Source: Sphingobium sp. EM0848 (GTDB taxonomy: Bacteria > Pseudomonadota > Alphaproteobacteria > Sphingomonadales > Sphingomonadaceae). From it: a stretch of 64,000 bases of DNA. Below are positions 1 to 8,196 of the stretch, piece after piece. The notes under the pieces were generated by a model. That model was not told the DNA's origin and searched no databases. It saw nothing but the letters and a program-made list of their open reading frames with translations. The translations under genes and the position numbers were made by a program. Where the stretch lies: contig NZ_JABXWB010000001.1 in NCBI RefSeq assembly GCF_013375555.1, forward strand, positions 558,001 to 622,000, given 5' to 3'. Each line of letters opens with the position of its first letter. The stretch's first letter is position 1.

Positions 1-1
1 T

Positions 2-1726
2 ACGCGCAAGCCAAGTTACGACACGTCGCTTGAGGGCAGCCTGTCTTTTGACAATTATGCGACGCTTGAAGGAAAGGCCTATGCGACGACGGGTCTATCG
101 GACAATCTGGCGATAGATCTGGCCGTACAATATGAACGCCAATATGATGGCTTCGGCAGATATATCGCAACCGGTGACGATGCGCTCTATCGCAGAAGCG
201 GGGGGCTGCGGTCGAAGATCCAGTGGGAACCGACATCCGAGGATCGCCTTACCCTGTCGGCCGACTGGTCGCGCGACAATAGCGATCTGGGCGCCACGCG
301 CGATGTCGTGGCAGGCACTGTTTCGGCGCTGGGCATCAGACCCGCGGGTGGCTTCTATGATATGCAGGGGGACTATGAAACAAAGGTCCGCACCGATTAT
401 TGGGGTGTGAGCCTGCAATATGAACGTCAGTTGGGAAGCGGCTCCCTGACGATATTGAACGCCTTCAGACAGTTGAAGTCCCAGGTCAACATCGATCTGG
501 ATTCGACCGGGGCGCCCTTCCTCGTAGCGCAGATTCACGAAAGTAACCGGACCTGGCAGACTGAAATTCTTTACAACGGCTCGCTGCCGAATTTCGAATA
601 TACCGTGGGCGCATTCTATTTCAATGCGCGCTCCGCCTACGATCCTCTGACGATTACAAGCGCTTTCATACCTAGCCAGAATTATAGCACTTATCCTGTT
701 CAGGATACCAGATCCTACGCCGGTTATGCGCAGGGAACCTACGATCTTGGGCAGAGCACGCAATTCACGGCCGGCCTGCGTTTCACGAACGACGCTCGCG
801 AATTTTCGGCCGAACGATATGCGCTGGCGCCAAATCCGGCGGGCGCGGGGACCATATTGTTGACACGGGCCCGTACCAAGGCGAACTACAGCAAGCTGAC
901 CTGGCGTCTTGCGCTCGACCAGAAACTTGCCGATCACGTCATGGCCTATGTAAGCTACGACCGCGGTTTCAAGAGCGGCGTCTTTAACTCGGCGCAGGAG
1001 CTTCAGCCGCCTGTCAGGCCCGAAACGCTCGACGCCTATACGCTCGGCCTGAAGTCGGAACTGTTCGACAGGACGCTGCGCCTCAACATTGCCGGGTTCC
1101 ATTATGATTATAAGGACATCCAACTCGCACGACTTGAAAACGGCACGCTGTTCCTGTTGAACGCGGCACAAGGGCGCATCAATGGCGCAGAGGTCGAGGG
1201 CGTATTCTCGCCTCGCCTCGCCAATGGTCGCCTGGACATCAACTTTGGCGCAACCTATCTCGATGCCAAGTACAAGTCGTTTCCCGATGGCCCGTCGCTC
1301 GTTCCCGCGCCTGGCGTTTGCACGCCGACGCCGCACTCGACCGGAACGCCGACGGGCGGCAACGTTTCCTGTTCGACCGATCTCAGCGGCAACCGCATGG
1401 TCCGTTCGCCGAAATTCGCCTTCAACATCGGTGGAACCTACGCCATTCCCGTGGGTCAGACCGAACTTGCGCTAACCATGAACTATGCCTGGACCGGCAA
1501 ATATTTCTGGGAAGCGGACAATCGCATGGTGCAGGACAGCTACGATCTGTTGAACGCCACGGCGAGGCTTGGCTTCGGTCCGGATCAACGGTTCGGCATC
1601 AGCGTCTTCGGCAAGAACCTGACCAACAGCCATTACAGTTCCTACCAGACGCAAAGTGCGTTGGGCGATACGCAGTCGCCAGCTCCGCCCCGGACTTACG
1701 GTGCGGCCATCGATTTCAAGTTCTAA
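2..1726 (+). CDS. TonB-dependent receptor, C-terminal part (5' end outside window)
   Basis: This frame is open from the first bases of the window, so the gene is cut at its 5' end; 574 residues are visible. The visible part is outer-membrane beta-barrel: alternating aromatic-rich strands, a tyrosine/glycine motif typical of sphingomonad receptors (SYDRGFKSGVFN near visible residue 320), and a terminal strand ending in phenylalanine (DFKF), as expected for BAM-dependent insertion. The plug domain and signal peptide lie upstream of the window. It would import a substrate across the outer membrane using TonB/ExbBD energy. A strong hairpin terminator follows at once, and the next gene is convergent. 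The substrate is not deducible; the neighbourhood suggests an organic catabolic substrate rather than a siderophore. Confidence 0.93.
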   Translation, partial: TRKPSYDTSLEGSLSFDNYATLEGKAYATTGLSDNLAIDLAVQYERQYDGFGRYIATGDDALYRRSGGLRSKIQWEPTSEDRLTLSADWSRDNSDLGATRDVVAGTVSALGIRPAGGFYDMQGDYETKVRTDYWGVSLQYERQLGSGSLTILNAFRQLKSQVNIDLDSTGAPFLVAQIHESNRTWQTEILYNGSLPNFEYTVGAFYFNARSAYDPLTITSAFIPSQNYSTYPVQDTRSYAGYAQGTYDLGQSTQFTAGLRFTNDAREFSAERYALAPNPAGAGTILLTRARTKANYSKLTWRLALDQKLADHVMAYVSYDRGFKSGVFNSAQELQPPVRPETLDAYTLGLKSELFDRTLRLNIAGFHYDYKDIQLARLENGTLFLLNAAQGRINGAEVEGVFSPRLANGRLDINFGATYLDAKYKSFPDGPSLVPAPGVCTPTPHSTGTPTGGNVSCSTDLSGNRMVRSPKFAFNIGGTYAIPVGQTELALTMNYAWTGKYFWEADNRMVQDSYDLLNATARLGFGPDQRFGISVFGKNLTNSHYSSYQTQSALGDTQSPAPPRTYGAAIDFKF

Positions 1727-1732
1727 AATGAG

Positions 1733-1778
1733 ATATGCCCCGTTTCAACGTGAAACGGGGCATATTGCGATGTTTTTT
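1733..1778. terminator. Bidirectional intrinsic terminator between convergent genes
   Basis: A perfect 15-bp stem (1733-1747 paired with 1751-1765) with a 3-nt loop (acg) is followed on the plus strand by six T residues at 1773-1778. It sits between the receptor stop and the stop of the minus-strand GST gene. On the minus strand the stem is followed by a shorter T run, so it may stop both transcripts. Confidence 0.88.
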
Positions 1779-2536
1779 CAGAACTCCAGCGGCAATCCGA
1801 TCACATCCTCGAAAATATGATCGCGATGTGCGATCAGGCGGTCGCTGAGTATGTCGGCGACCCGTGGTTCGCATGTATCGTACATCGCACGCTGATAGGC
1901 GGGAATCCGATCGGCCAGATGATCCGGTACATCGAACATGATCGAAAAGCTGGCCCAGTAGAGGTCGGCCGCTGACGGCCTGTCGCCCACCAGATAGCGG
2001 CGTCCGAGCGCATGTTGCGCGGCCAGCCTGTGGTCGAGCCCGGACAATATCTGGCGCAGCCGTTCGGGTGCGCTGGCGGCGGTGACCGGCGAATAGCCAT
2101 ATTGATCGCGCAATCCTTGCGAACCGCTGGTCTTGGCCGGACCGCTCAATGTCCACATCGAAATGCGCCGACACCATCCAAGGCCCCAGAAGCCGCAGAT
2201 TTCCGCGCCGATGCCGAGGCAGATCTGGCGATCCTCCGGATCGGCGGGCAGGAGCGATGGTCCCTGTCCCAGCCGTTCGGCGAGAAACAGGATTTCGAGC
2301 CACCCGCTGCAAGGCGGTTCGTCGTCAAGCACGGCGATGGGCGCGTTGCGCATCCCGGTCCAGTCGACAAGCTTGTTATTCGCCTCACCAGCCATCTGGG
2401 CGACGGGGAGATAGGCGACGGACCTGAAGCCAAGCACCGCCTTTGCCGCCTGCCCCCATGGACCGGGAACATGGGCCGTCAGCACCAGCCGCAGGCCCGG
2501 CTTGTCCCGTGCCTCATCCACCGACAGATATTCCAT
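1778..2536 (-). CDS. Glutathione S-transferase family protein
   Basis: 252 residues. The N-terminal third looks like a thioredoxin-fold GST domain (VPGPWGQAAKAVLGF near residues 19-33, then a PIAVLDDE segment before the second helix). The C-terminal part is helical and has the GST-C signature RRYLVGDRPSAADLY. The catalytic cysteine or serine of the usual motif is not obvious; the VPGPW segment stands in its place. The ATG at 2536 is chosen because GGAGG lies 6 nt upstream; an in-frame extension to 2629 has no such site. It is transcribed divergently from the SDR/ligase/Rieske operon. GSTs in sphingomonad catabolic clusters often act in ether cleavage, isomerisation or dehalogenation, but no specific reaction is supported here. 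Confidence 0.82.
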   Translation of the reverse strand: MEYLSVDEARDKPGLRLVLTAHVPGPWGQAAKAVLGFRSVAYLPVAQMAGEANNKLVDWTGMRNAPIAVLDDEPPCSGWLEILFLAERLGQGPSLLPADPEDRQICLGIGAEICGFWGLGWCRRISMWTLSGPAKTSGSQGLRDQYGYSPVTAASAPERLRQILSGLDHRLAAQHALGRRYLVGDRPSAADLYWASFSIMFDVPDHLADRIPAYQRAMYDTCEPRVADILSDRLIAHRDHIFEDVIGLPLEF

Positions 2537-2706
2537 GGACGCTCCTCCCTGCTGCTTGCGCATTTGCTGTGTCCGGGTGGAAACTATTTCGGTGCATCCT
2601 GGCCCGCAATCCGGCCACCTGCCACGCATGCGTGAACAGCCATTTCGATCAAGCGTGCCGCGCTGAGAGAGGCCAATTTATCGCTAGTTGCGATTGGAGA
2701 GTTCCG

Positions 2707-3480
2707 TTGGGTAGATTGTCGGGAAAGGTGGCCGTGATAACCGGCGGGGCCAAGGGGCTGGGCGCCGCCGATGCGCGTCTGTTCGTGGCCGAGGGCGCAT
2801 TTGTCGTCATCGCCGATACGGACGCGCAAGCCGGTGAGGCGCTGGTCGGGTCTCTTGGCGATATGTCGCAATTCCTTCGCACCGACGTCAGTATCGAGGC
2901 TGACGTGGCGCAGCTGGTCGATGGCGTGATGGCGCGCCATGGCCAACTGGACGTCTTCGTCAACAATGCGGGAATATCGATCCCTAGCACGCCCGCCAGC
3001 ATTCTTGAGCCGGATTATCGAGCGGTCATGGCCGCGAGTATCGACGCGACCGTGTTCGGCTGCAAGCATGCCCTGCGCGTGATGCGGAGCGGCGCCATCG
3101 TCAACATGTCCTCGATAGCGTCGATCCAGGGCGTGCCCTATTCCGCCGCCTATTCCGCCGCCAAGGGAGCAATAGAGGCCTATACCCGCAGCGTTGCGGT
3201 CTATTGCAAGGTCAATTCGATACCCGTGCGCTGCAACTCGGTGCATCCCAGCGCATTTGACACGCCGATGTTCCAGGAAAGTCTGGATACGATGGGCAGG
3301 ACGCTTGAACCGGAAGCGGCGGCGCAGTTCCGGGCGCGGGCGGCGAAAGGCGCCGGCGATCCCCGCGATGTGGCCAATCTGGTTCTGTTCCTGGCGTGCG
3401 ATGAGTCCCGCTATGTCAACGGGCAACGGTTTGTGATCGACAATGGCGGCATTGTAACGCCGCTGGGAGTGGGCGGATGA
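2707..3480 (+). CDS. Short-chain dehydrogenase/reductase (SDR), TTG start
   Basis: 257 residues, classical SDR. The NAD(P)-binding motif TGGAKGLG is at residues 12-19, NNAG near 86-89, and the catalytic set is Ser136, Tyr149 and Lys153 (YSAAK). The C-terminal VNGQRFVIDNGG segment is typical. The TTG at 2707 is chosen because GGAGA lies about 7-9 nt upstream and the protein then begins just before the first beta strand; an upstream extension to 2443 would read through the divergent GST promoter. The stop overlaps the next start (ATGA), so it is translationally coupled to the acyl-CoA synthetase. It probably oxidises a secondary alcohol or reduces a ketone in the same route; the exact substrate is unknown. 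Confidence 0.9.
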   Translation: MGRLSGKVAVITGGAKGLGAADARLFVAEGAFVVIADTDAQAGEALVGSLGDMSQFLRTDVSIEADVAQLVDGVMARHGQLDVFVNNAGISIPSTPASILEPDYRAVMAASIDATVFGCKHALRVMRSGAIVNMSSIASIQGVPYSAAYSAAKGAIEAYTRSVAVYCKVNSIPVRCNSVHPSAFDTPMFQESLDTMGRTLEPEAAAQFRARAAKGAGDPRDVANLVLFLACDESRYVNGQRFVIDNGGIVTPLGVGG

Positions 3481-5087
3481 CGCAGGCCGGCAAAACTGAC
3501 CGGGCCGACAATCTGGCGGCGCGGTCCGACGGAGCGACGATGGGGTGCCTGATCTGTACGTCCATCGCCCGACATGGCCCCCGCGTGGCGCTGGTCGATG
3601 ACAGGGTCAGCTGGACATATGACGATCTGGGCCGGCAGATCGGCAAGGCCATGACCGTCTTGCGATCCAACGGACTGGAAAGGGGGCAGGGCATAGCCAT
3701 ACTCTCGGCGAACCGCTGCGAACTGGTGGCGGTCGAATATGCGGCGATGTTGCTGGGTCTCAGCTACACCGCGCTCCATCCGATGGCGGCGCAGGACACG
3801 CATGAATTCATTCTGGCGGACTCCGGCGTCAGCATGCTGCTGGTTGATGGGGGCGTACTGAAATGGCCGCTCCATGGGTTGCGGGAGCGCATCCCCTCGC
3901 TCCGCAGGATTTTCGCCCTAGGCGCGGTTGACGGCGCGGAGGATTTTGTCGAGGCCATGGCCGCCGCCACGGTCGCGCCCCTGCGTGACGAGGCGCAGGC
4001 GGAAGATGTCGTCCGCCTGTTCTACACCGGCGGCACCACGGGAAAACCCAAGGGCGTCATGTGGCCCCATCGCGTCATGCTGGCGGTGACGGTGCTTCAG
4101 GGCATCGATTGGGAATTGCCTCCGCAACCCCATTTCCTGGCCGTGACGCCTGTCAGCCATGCGAGTGGGGCCGTCATCCCGACGGTATTGAGCCGTGGCG
4201 GATCGGTGCGCCTGACCAAAGGGTTCGGGGTCGAAAGCTTCTGCGCGCTTATAAGGGACGAAGGTATCGACTGCACCTTCCTGGTGCCGACGATGATCTA
4301 TGTCCTGCTCGATCATCTGGCGCGGACGGGCGAGCGGCTGGAGGGGCTGGGCACGATCATGTATGGTGCGGCACCCATGTCGCCTGACCGCCTCCGGGAG
4401 GGTATCGAACGGTTGGGGCCGATCTTTTGCCAGCTTTACGGCCAGACGGAAGCGCCGATGTGCATCACTACCCTGCGCAAGGGCGACCATGACCCGGACA
4501 ATGCAAGAATACTCGCATCATGCGGATATCCCACCCCGCTTGTCCGTATCGCCTTGCTGGACGAGGAAGGCAGGCCGGTTGAACCGGGGCGTCCGGGTGA
4601 ACTGTGCGTGCGGGGGCCGCTTGTCTCGAACGGTTACTGGAACCGGCCCGATGCCAATGAGAAAAGCTTTGCCGGCGGCTGGTTGCATACCGGCGATGTC
4701 GCGGTGCGGTCGCCAGAGGGCTATTACACCATCGTCGACCGGACGAGCGATCTCATCATCACGGGCGGGTTCAATGTCTATCCGAGCGAAGTGGAGGATG
4801 TGCTGAATGCGCATCCGGCTGTCGCCCTTTCCGCCGTGATAGGCGTTCCCGACCCCAAATGGGGTGAGGCGGTCACCGCGTTTCTGGTCGTGAAGCCCAG
4901 CGCAAGCGTGGACATAGAGGAATTGCGCGCCGGGATTCGCAGTGCGCGCGGCGCCATTTGGGTGCCAAAGGAATTTCACGTCGTCGATGAAATTCCGCTG
5001 ACCGCGATCGGCAAGATCGATCGCAAGGCGCTGGGCAGCCTGTTGCCCCGCAGCAAGGACGAGATGCGGGGAGCGAGCGGTGACTGA
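3477..5087 (+). CDS. AMP-dependent acyl-CoA synthetase/ligase (ANL superfamily)
   Basis: 536 residues, full length for the family. The P-loop TGGTTGKPKG is at residues 184-193, followed by YGQTEAP (A5 type), GWLHTGD, the hinge region DRTSDLIITGGFNVYP, and the terminal catalytic lysine (Lys513 in IGKIDRKAL). It forms an acyl-adenylate and then an acyl-CoA thioester from a carboxylic acid. It overlaps the SDR upstream by 4 nt and the Rieske gene downstream by 8 nt, so the three are co-translated. The pairing with a ring-hydroxylating oxygenase suggests an aromatic or alicyclic acid, or the acid made by the neighbouring aldehyde dehydrogenase (inference). Confidence 0.93.
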   Translation: MTQAGKTDRADNLAARSDGATMGCLICTSIARHGPRVALVDDRVSWTYDDLGRQIGKAMTVLRSNGLERGQGIAILSANRCELVAVEYAAMLLGLSYTALHPMAAQDTHEFILADSGVSMLLVDGGVLKWPLHGLRERIPSLRRIFALGAVDGAEDFVEAMAAATVAPLRDEAQAEDVVRLFYTGGTTGKPKGVMWPHRVMLAVTVLQGIDWELPPQPHFLAVTPVSHASGAVIPTVLSRGGSVRLTKGFGVESFCALIRDEGIDCTFLVPTMIYVLLDHLARTGERLEGLGTIMYGAAPMSPDRLREGIERLGPIFCQLYGQTEAPMCITTLRKGDHDPDNARILASCGYPTPLVRIALLDEEGRPVEPGRPGELCVRGPLVSNGYWNRPDANEKSFAGGWLHTGDVAVRSPEGYYTIVDRTSDLIITGGFNVYPSEVEDVLNAHPAVALSAVIGVPDPKWGEAVTAFLVVKPSASVDIEELRAGIRSARGAIWVPKEFHVVDEIPLTAIGKIDRKALGSLLPRSKDEMRGASGD

Positions 5088-6099
5088 ACCCGATGAATTG
5101 CGGAGCATGGACGCCAACCTCTATTGCGCTCCCGAAATTTTCGAGCGCGAGCGGTCGTCGATTTTCCGGCGCTGCTGGCAATTGATATGCCTGCGCGATG
5201 CGGTCGATGGGCCAGGGGCCTGCCTGCCTGTTACCGTCGCCGGGGCCGCCCTTATCCTGATCCGGGGCGATGATGGCGTCCTGCGCGCCTTTCGCAATGC
5301 TTGCCCGCATCGCGGCGCCCGGCTGGTGGAAGAAGCGCGCGATTGCGTCGACGCTCTGCAATGCCCCTATCATGGCTGGAAATTCGACACATGCGGAAAC
5401 CTGACGGACATGCCCTGGTTCGGGCAACCATCCCCGCTGGACCCGGCGCTCTACCCGCTGCAGGAAGTGTCCGTCGCCGAATGGCGTGGGCTGATCTTTG
5501 CCGCCATCGATCCCGTCGAGCCGCTTGAGCGCCAATTGGGCGACTTGCCCGATTTGCTGGCGTCCGTTCCCCTGGAAAGCATGAAGACGCTGGGGCACAG
5601 CACATTCGCGGCGGACGTCAACTGGAAATGCTATTTCGACCAGTTCACGGAGAATTATCACGTTCCCATCGTCCATGCGCCGGACAAGAGTGTCGCAATC
5701 TGGAATTACACGGTGACGGCCGGGGAGAACACGGTCACCCTGGCGGCGCCCGGCGACGGCATGCATTTCGGCGGGCGGTGGGTCTGGATCTGGCCGAACT
5801 GCACATTCTCGACTTTTCCGGGCGGCGCCAAGCTCAGTCGCGTCGAGCCCACGGGCCCGATGTCCTTCGAAATCCACTACCAATATCTGTTCGAACCCAC
5901 CGCTCCGCTGGACGAGGATGCAAGGCAACGGGTCATCCAGGCCACCGAGGCTATCTTTCGCGATGACGTGATGGCCTGCAAGCTCGTTCAGGGCAATTAT
6001 GCCAGCGGCAATTTCCAGTCCGGTCCGCTACGACCCGATCTTGAAAACGGAACCGCCTATTTCCAATCCCGTGTCCTGAACGCATTGGGAATGGCGTGA
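5080..6099 (+). CDS. Rieske [2Fe-2S] ring-hydroxylating oxygenase, alpha subunit
   Basis: 339 residues, short for the family and likely a homo-oligomeric alpha-only oxygenase, since no beta-subunit gene is near. The Rieske centre is C75-x-H77 and C95-x2-H98 (CPHRGA and CPYHGW). The mononuclear iron site is visible as ENYHVPIVH with H194 and H199 and the bridging Asp187. The GTG start at 5080 overlaps the ligase stop by 8 nt; an internal ATG ten codons on is an alternative. It would hydroxylate or O-demethylate a ring substrate using electrons from a ferredoxin; the only ferredoxin in the window is at 13838. No ferredoxin reductase is encoded nearby, so a distant one would be needed. Confidence 0.92.
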   Translation: MTEPDELRSMDANLYCAPEIFERERSSIFRRCWQLICLRDAVDGPGACLPVTVAGAALILIRGDDGVLRAFRNACPHRGARLVEEARDCVDALQCPYHGWKFDTCGNLTDMPWFGQPSPLDPALYPLQEVSVAEWRGLIFAAIDPVEPLERQLGDLPDLLASVPLESMKTLGHSTFAADVNWKCYFDQFTENYHVPIVHAPDKSVAIWNYTVTAGENTVTLAAPGDGMHFGGRWVWIWPNCTFSTFPGGAKLSRVEPTGPMSFEIHYQYLFEPTAPLDEDARQRVIQATEAIFRDDVMACKLVQGNYASGNFQSGPLRPDLENGTAYFQSRVLNALGMA

Positions 6100-6175
6100 C
6101 GGTACGCAGGTGAAGTGCGGCAATTGCACGCTTGATCGTCACGGACAGTCAAGCGCTCCCTTCACCTCTCCATGA

Positions 6176-6589
6176 TCAGATTTGCTGCCCCAGATCGCGC
6201 CGCAATGCGACTTCGTCCACATTGTGCCAGCTTTCGACGATCCGGCCGTCGCTGAAGCGGAAGAAGTCCACGGCGCTGATCCGGACGCTTCGGCCACTGG
6301 CCGATATGCCCAGATAATCGCCCCTGTGGATGCCGCTCGTGATCGATCGGCAAACGACCAAATCATCCTTGCCGAACAACAGTTCGATTTCGACCGTGGC
6401 ATCGGGAAAGGCAGCACGAAAGGCGGCGAGCGTCGCCTTTGCCTGCGTGCCGCCGGTGACCGCGCCATGCAGATGCCGCCTGCATGCGGGCGACAGAATC
6501 CGGTCGAGGACCTCGGGCCGGTTTCCGCCCCATCCCTTGACCAGATATACCCTCGTCAGCGCCTCATTGCGCGAGACTTCCTCATTCAT
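6176..6589 (-). CDS. SnoaL-like / NTF2-fold protein
   Basis: 137 residues with the cone-shaped NTF2 fold pattern of SnoaL-like ester cyclases: an N-terminal helical segment (VLDRILSPACRRHLHG), ATLAAFRAAFPDATVEIELLF, a strand pair VVCRSITSGIHRGDYLG, and the closing DFFRFSDGRIVESWHNVDE typical of the family. It is the last gene of a minus-strand run with the ALDH and fused CoA-transferase, 35 nt after the ALDH stop. Members include cyclases, isomerases and dehydratases, but many have no known function. No reaction can be assigned here. Confidence 0.8.
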   Translation of the reverse strand: MNEEVSRNEALTRVYLVKGWGGNRPEVLDRILSPACRRHLHGAVTGGTQAKATLAAFRAAFPDATVEIELLFGKDDLVVCRSITSGIHRGDYLGISASGRSVRISAVDFFRFSDGRIVESWHNVDEVALRRDLGQQI

Positions 6590-6624
6590 GTCCGTTCATC
6601 CCGCGACAGCATGGCGCGAACAGT

Positions 6625-8133
6625 TCAGTCGAGCTTCACGAAGACCGACTTTGTCGACAGATAGGGATCAAGCCCCTCTCGTCCCAGTTCGCCGCCCCAG
6701 CCCGACTGCTTGTGCCCGGCTATGGGAAGGGACGTGTCGGTTACAAAGGCGCAGTTCGCCCAGACCACGCCGGCGTCGATCCGCTTCGCCATCTTGTGAA
6801 TTTTTCCGGCATCCCGCGACCAGATCGCGGACGCCAGGCCATATTCGGTGCTATTGGCGATCCGGGCGATATCCTCGATGTCATCGAACGGTGATGCGCA
6901 TAGCACGGGGCCGAAAATCTCTTCCCGGACCACCCGCGCATCCGGGTTCGGATTGGCCAGCACTGTCGGTTCGTAATAGAAACCGGCGCCGGAAACCGCC
7001 CTGCCGCCGGTCACGATTTCCGCGCCGTCGCCAGGCCCGGTTTCGACCAATGACCTCACCCGCTGCAATTGCTTGTCAGAGATGATCGGGCCGATCTGCG
7101 TATCGGATGCGAACTGATCGCCGATTTTCATGCTGCTGGCGATGGCCGCGACCCCCTCGACCACCTTGTCGAAGGATTTGCGTTGGACATAGAGGCGCGA
7201 ACCGGCCACGCAGACTTGGCCGCTGCGCACGAAGATGCCGGTCGCCACGCCCTGTATGGCGGCATCGAGGTCGCAATCATCGAAGACCACGACCGGGGAC
7301 TTGCCGCCCAGTTCGAGTGTGACCCGCTTCAGATTTCCGGCCGCTGCCTTGACGATTTCCTTGCCCACTATTGTCGATCCGGTGAAGGCGACCTTGGCAA
7401 TGCCGGGATGGGCGGCGATGGCCGCGCCGGCTTCGATGCCGTAGCCGGTCACGACGTTCAGCACGCCTTCGGGCAGGCCCGCTTCCAGAGCAAGTTCGGC
7501 GAGGCGCAGGGAAGAAAAGGGCGTCTCCTCCGACGGTTTGAGGACGCAGGTGCAACCGGCCGCGAGCGCCGGAGCGATCTTGATCATGGCGATCGACATG
7601 GGGAAATTCCATGGCGTCACGAAACCGCACACGCCGATAGGCTGTTTCAGCGTGTACGCATGAAATTCGCCGGTTTGCGCGTTCGATATTTCACTCGTCA
7701 CGCCGTGGATCTTGGTCGCCCAGCCTTCATAGTAGCGCAGGTAGGAGACGACTTCGCCGACCATGTGCAGCGCCATGCCGTACAGCATGCCGCTGTTCAG
7801 GGATTCGAGGAAGGCCAGTTCCTCGGCATGTTGCTCGACCAGATCGGCATAGCGCGACATGATCCGGGCCCGGTCAGCGGCACTGGTCCTGGCCCACGGG
7901 CCGTCCATGAATGCGCGCCGCGCGGCATCGACCGCCACGTCGACATCCTCCGCCGCACCGCGTGGGGCCGATCCGATCGTCTCGCCCGTGCCGGGGTCCC
8001 GGATCGACATCGTGGCACCAGACTGAGCAGGTGCCCGCCGTCCTCCGATCAGCATCAGGCGTTCGCCAATAGTCCGTTGATTGAAGTCGATCATGTTCAC
8101 GGCTTGCACCACCCCTTTCCCGAAATTCTTCAT
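6625..8133 (-). CDS. Aldehyde dehydrogenase (NAD(P)-dependent)
   Basis: 502 residues, full-length ALDH. Visible are TPWNFP with Asn176, LELGGKSP with the general base Glu274, and GQVC with catalytic Cys308, then EEIFGPV and the C-terminal SGWGGELGREGL segment of the phenylacetaldehyde/betaine-type branch. AGAGG lies about 8 nt before the ATG at 8133; an internal ATG (8094) has a poorer site. It oxidises an aldehyde to the acid, probably the acid later activated to a CoA thioester. It lies 63 nt after the fused CoA-transferase and is presumably co-transcribed with it. It closely resembles the ALDH at 18547. Confidence 0.94.
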   Translation of the reverse strand: MKNFGKGVVQAVNMIDFNQRTIGERLMLIGGRRAPAQSGATMSIRDPGTGETIGSAPRGAAEDVDVAVDAARRAFMDGPWARTSAADRARIMSRYADLVEQHAEELAFLESLNSGMLYGMALHMVGEVVSYLRYYEGWATKIHGVTSEISNAQTGEFHAYTLKQPIGVCGFVTPWNFPMSIAMIKIAPALAAGCTCVLKPSEETPFSSLRLAELALEAGLPEGVLNVVTGYGIEAGAAIAAHPGIAKVAFTGSTIVGKEIVKAAAGNLKRVTLELGGKSPVVVFDDCDLDAAIQGVATGIFVRSGQVCVAGSRLYVQRKSFDKVVEGVAAIASSMKIGDQFASDTQIGPIISDKQLQRVRSLVETGPGDGAEIVTGGRAVSGAGFYYEPTVLANPNPDARVVREEIFGPVLCASPFDDIEDIARIANSTEYGLASAIWSRDAGKIHKMAKRIDAGVVWANCAFVTDTSLPIAGHKQSGWGGELGREGLDPYLSTKSVFVKLD

Positions 8134-8196
8134 TATCGAAGCCTCTACAGAAGCATTGCGGCCATGCCGTGCAGACGCGCGGCATGGAGGTCCATT

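Noticed and set aside
95..1336. Long open frame antisense to the first TonB receptor, and similar ones at 7069-8535, 10054-10647, 50232-51737 and 54518-55801
   Set aside because: They lie opposite well-supported genes, lack family motifs and follow the codon pattern expected when GC-rich coding sequence is read on the other strand.
2680..2694. ATCGC-N5-GCGAT palindrome before the SDR at 2707 as another operator of the ATTRC type
   Set aside because: The spacing is five rather than four and the outer bases differ; it also abuts the ribosome-binding site, so it is not grouped with the seven sites.
2443..2706. N-terminal extension of the SDR at 2707
   Set aside because: It would read through the start of the divergent GST gene; the segment has no domain content, and TTG 2707 has a proper ribosome site.
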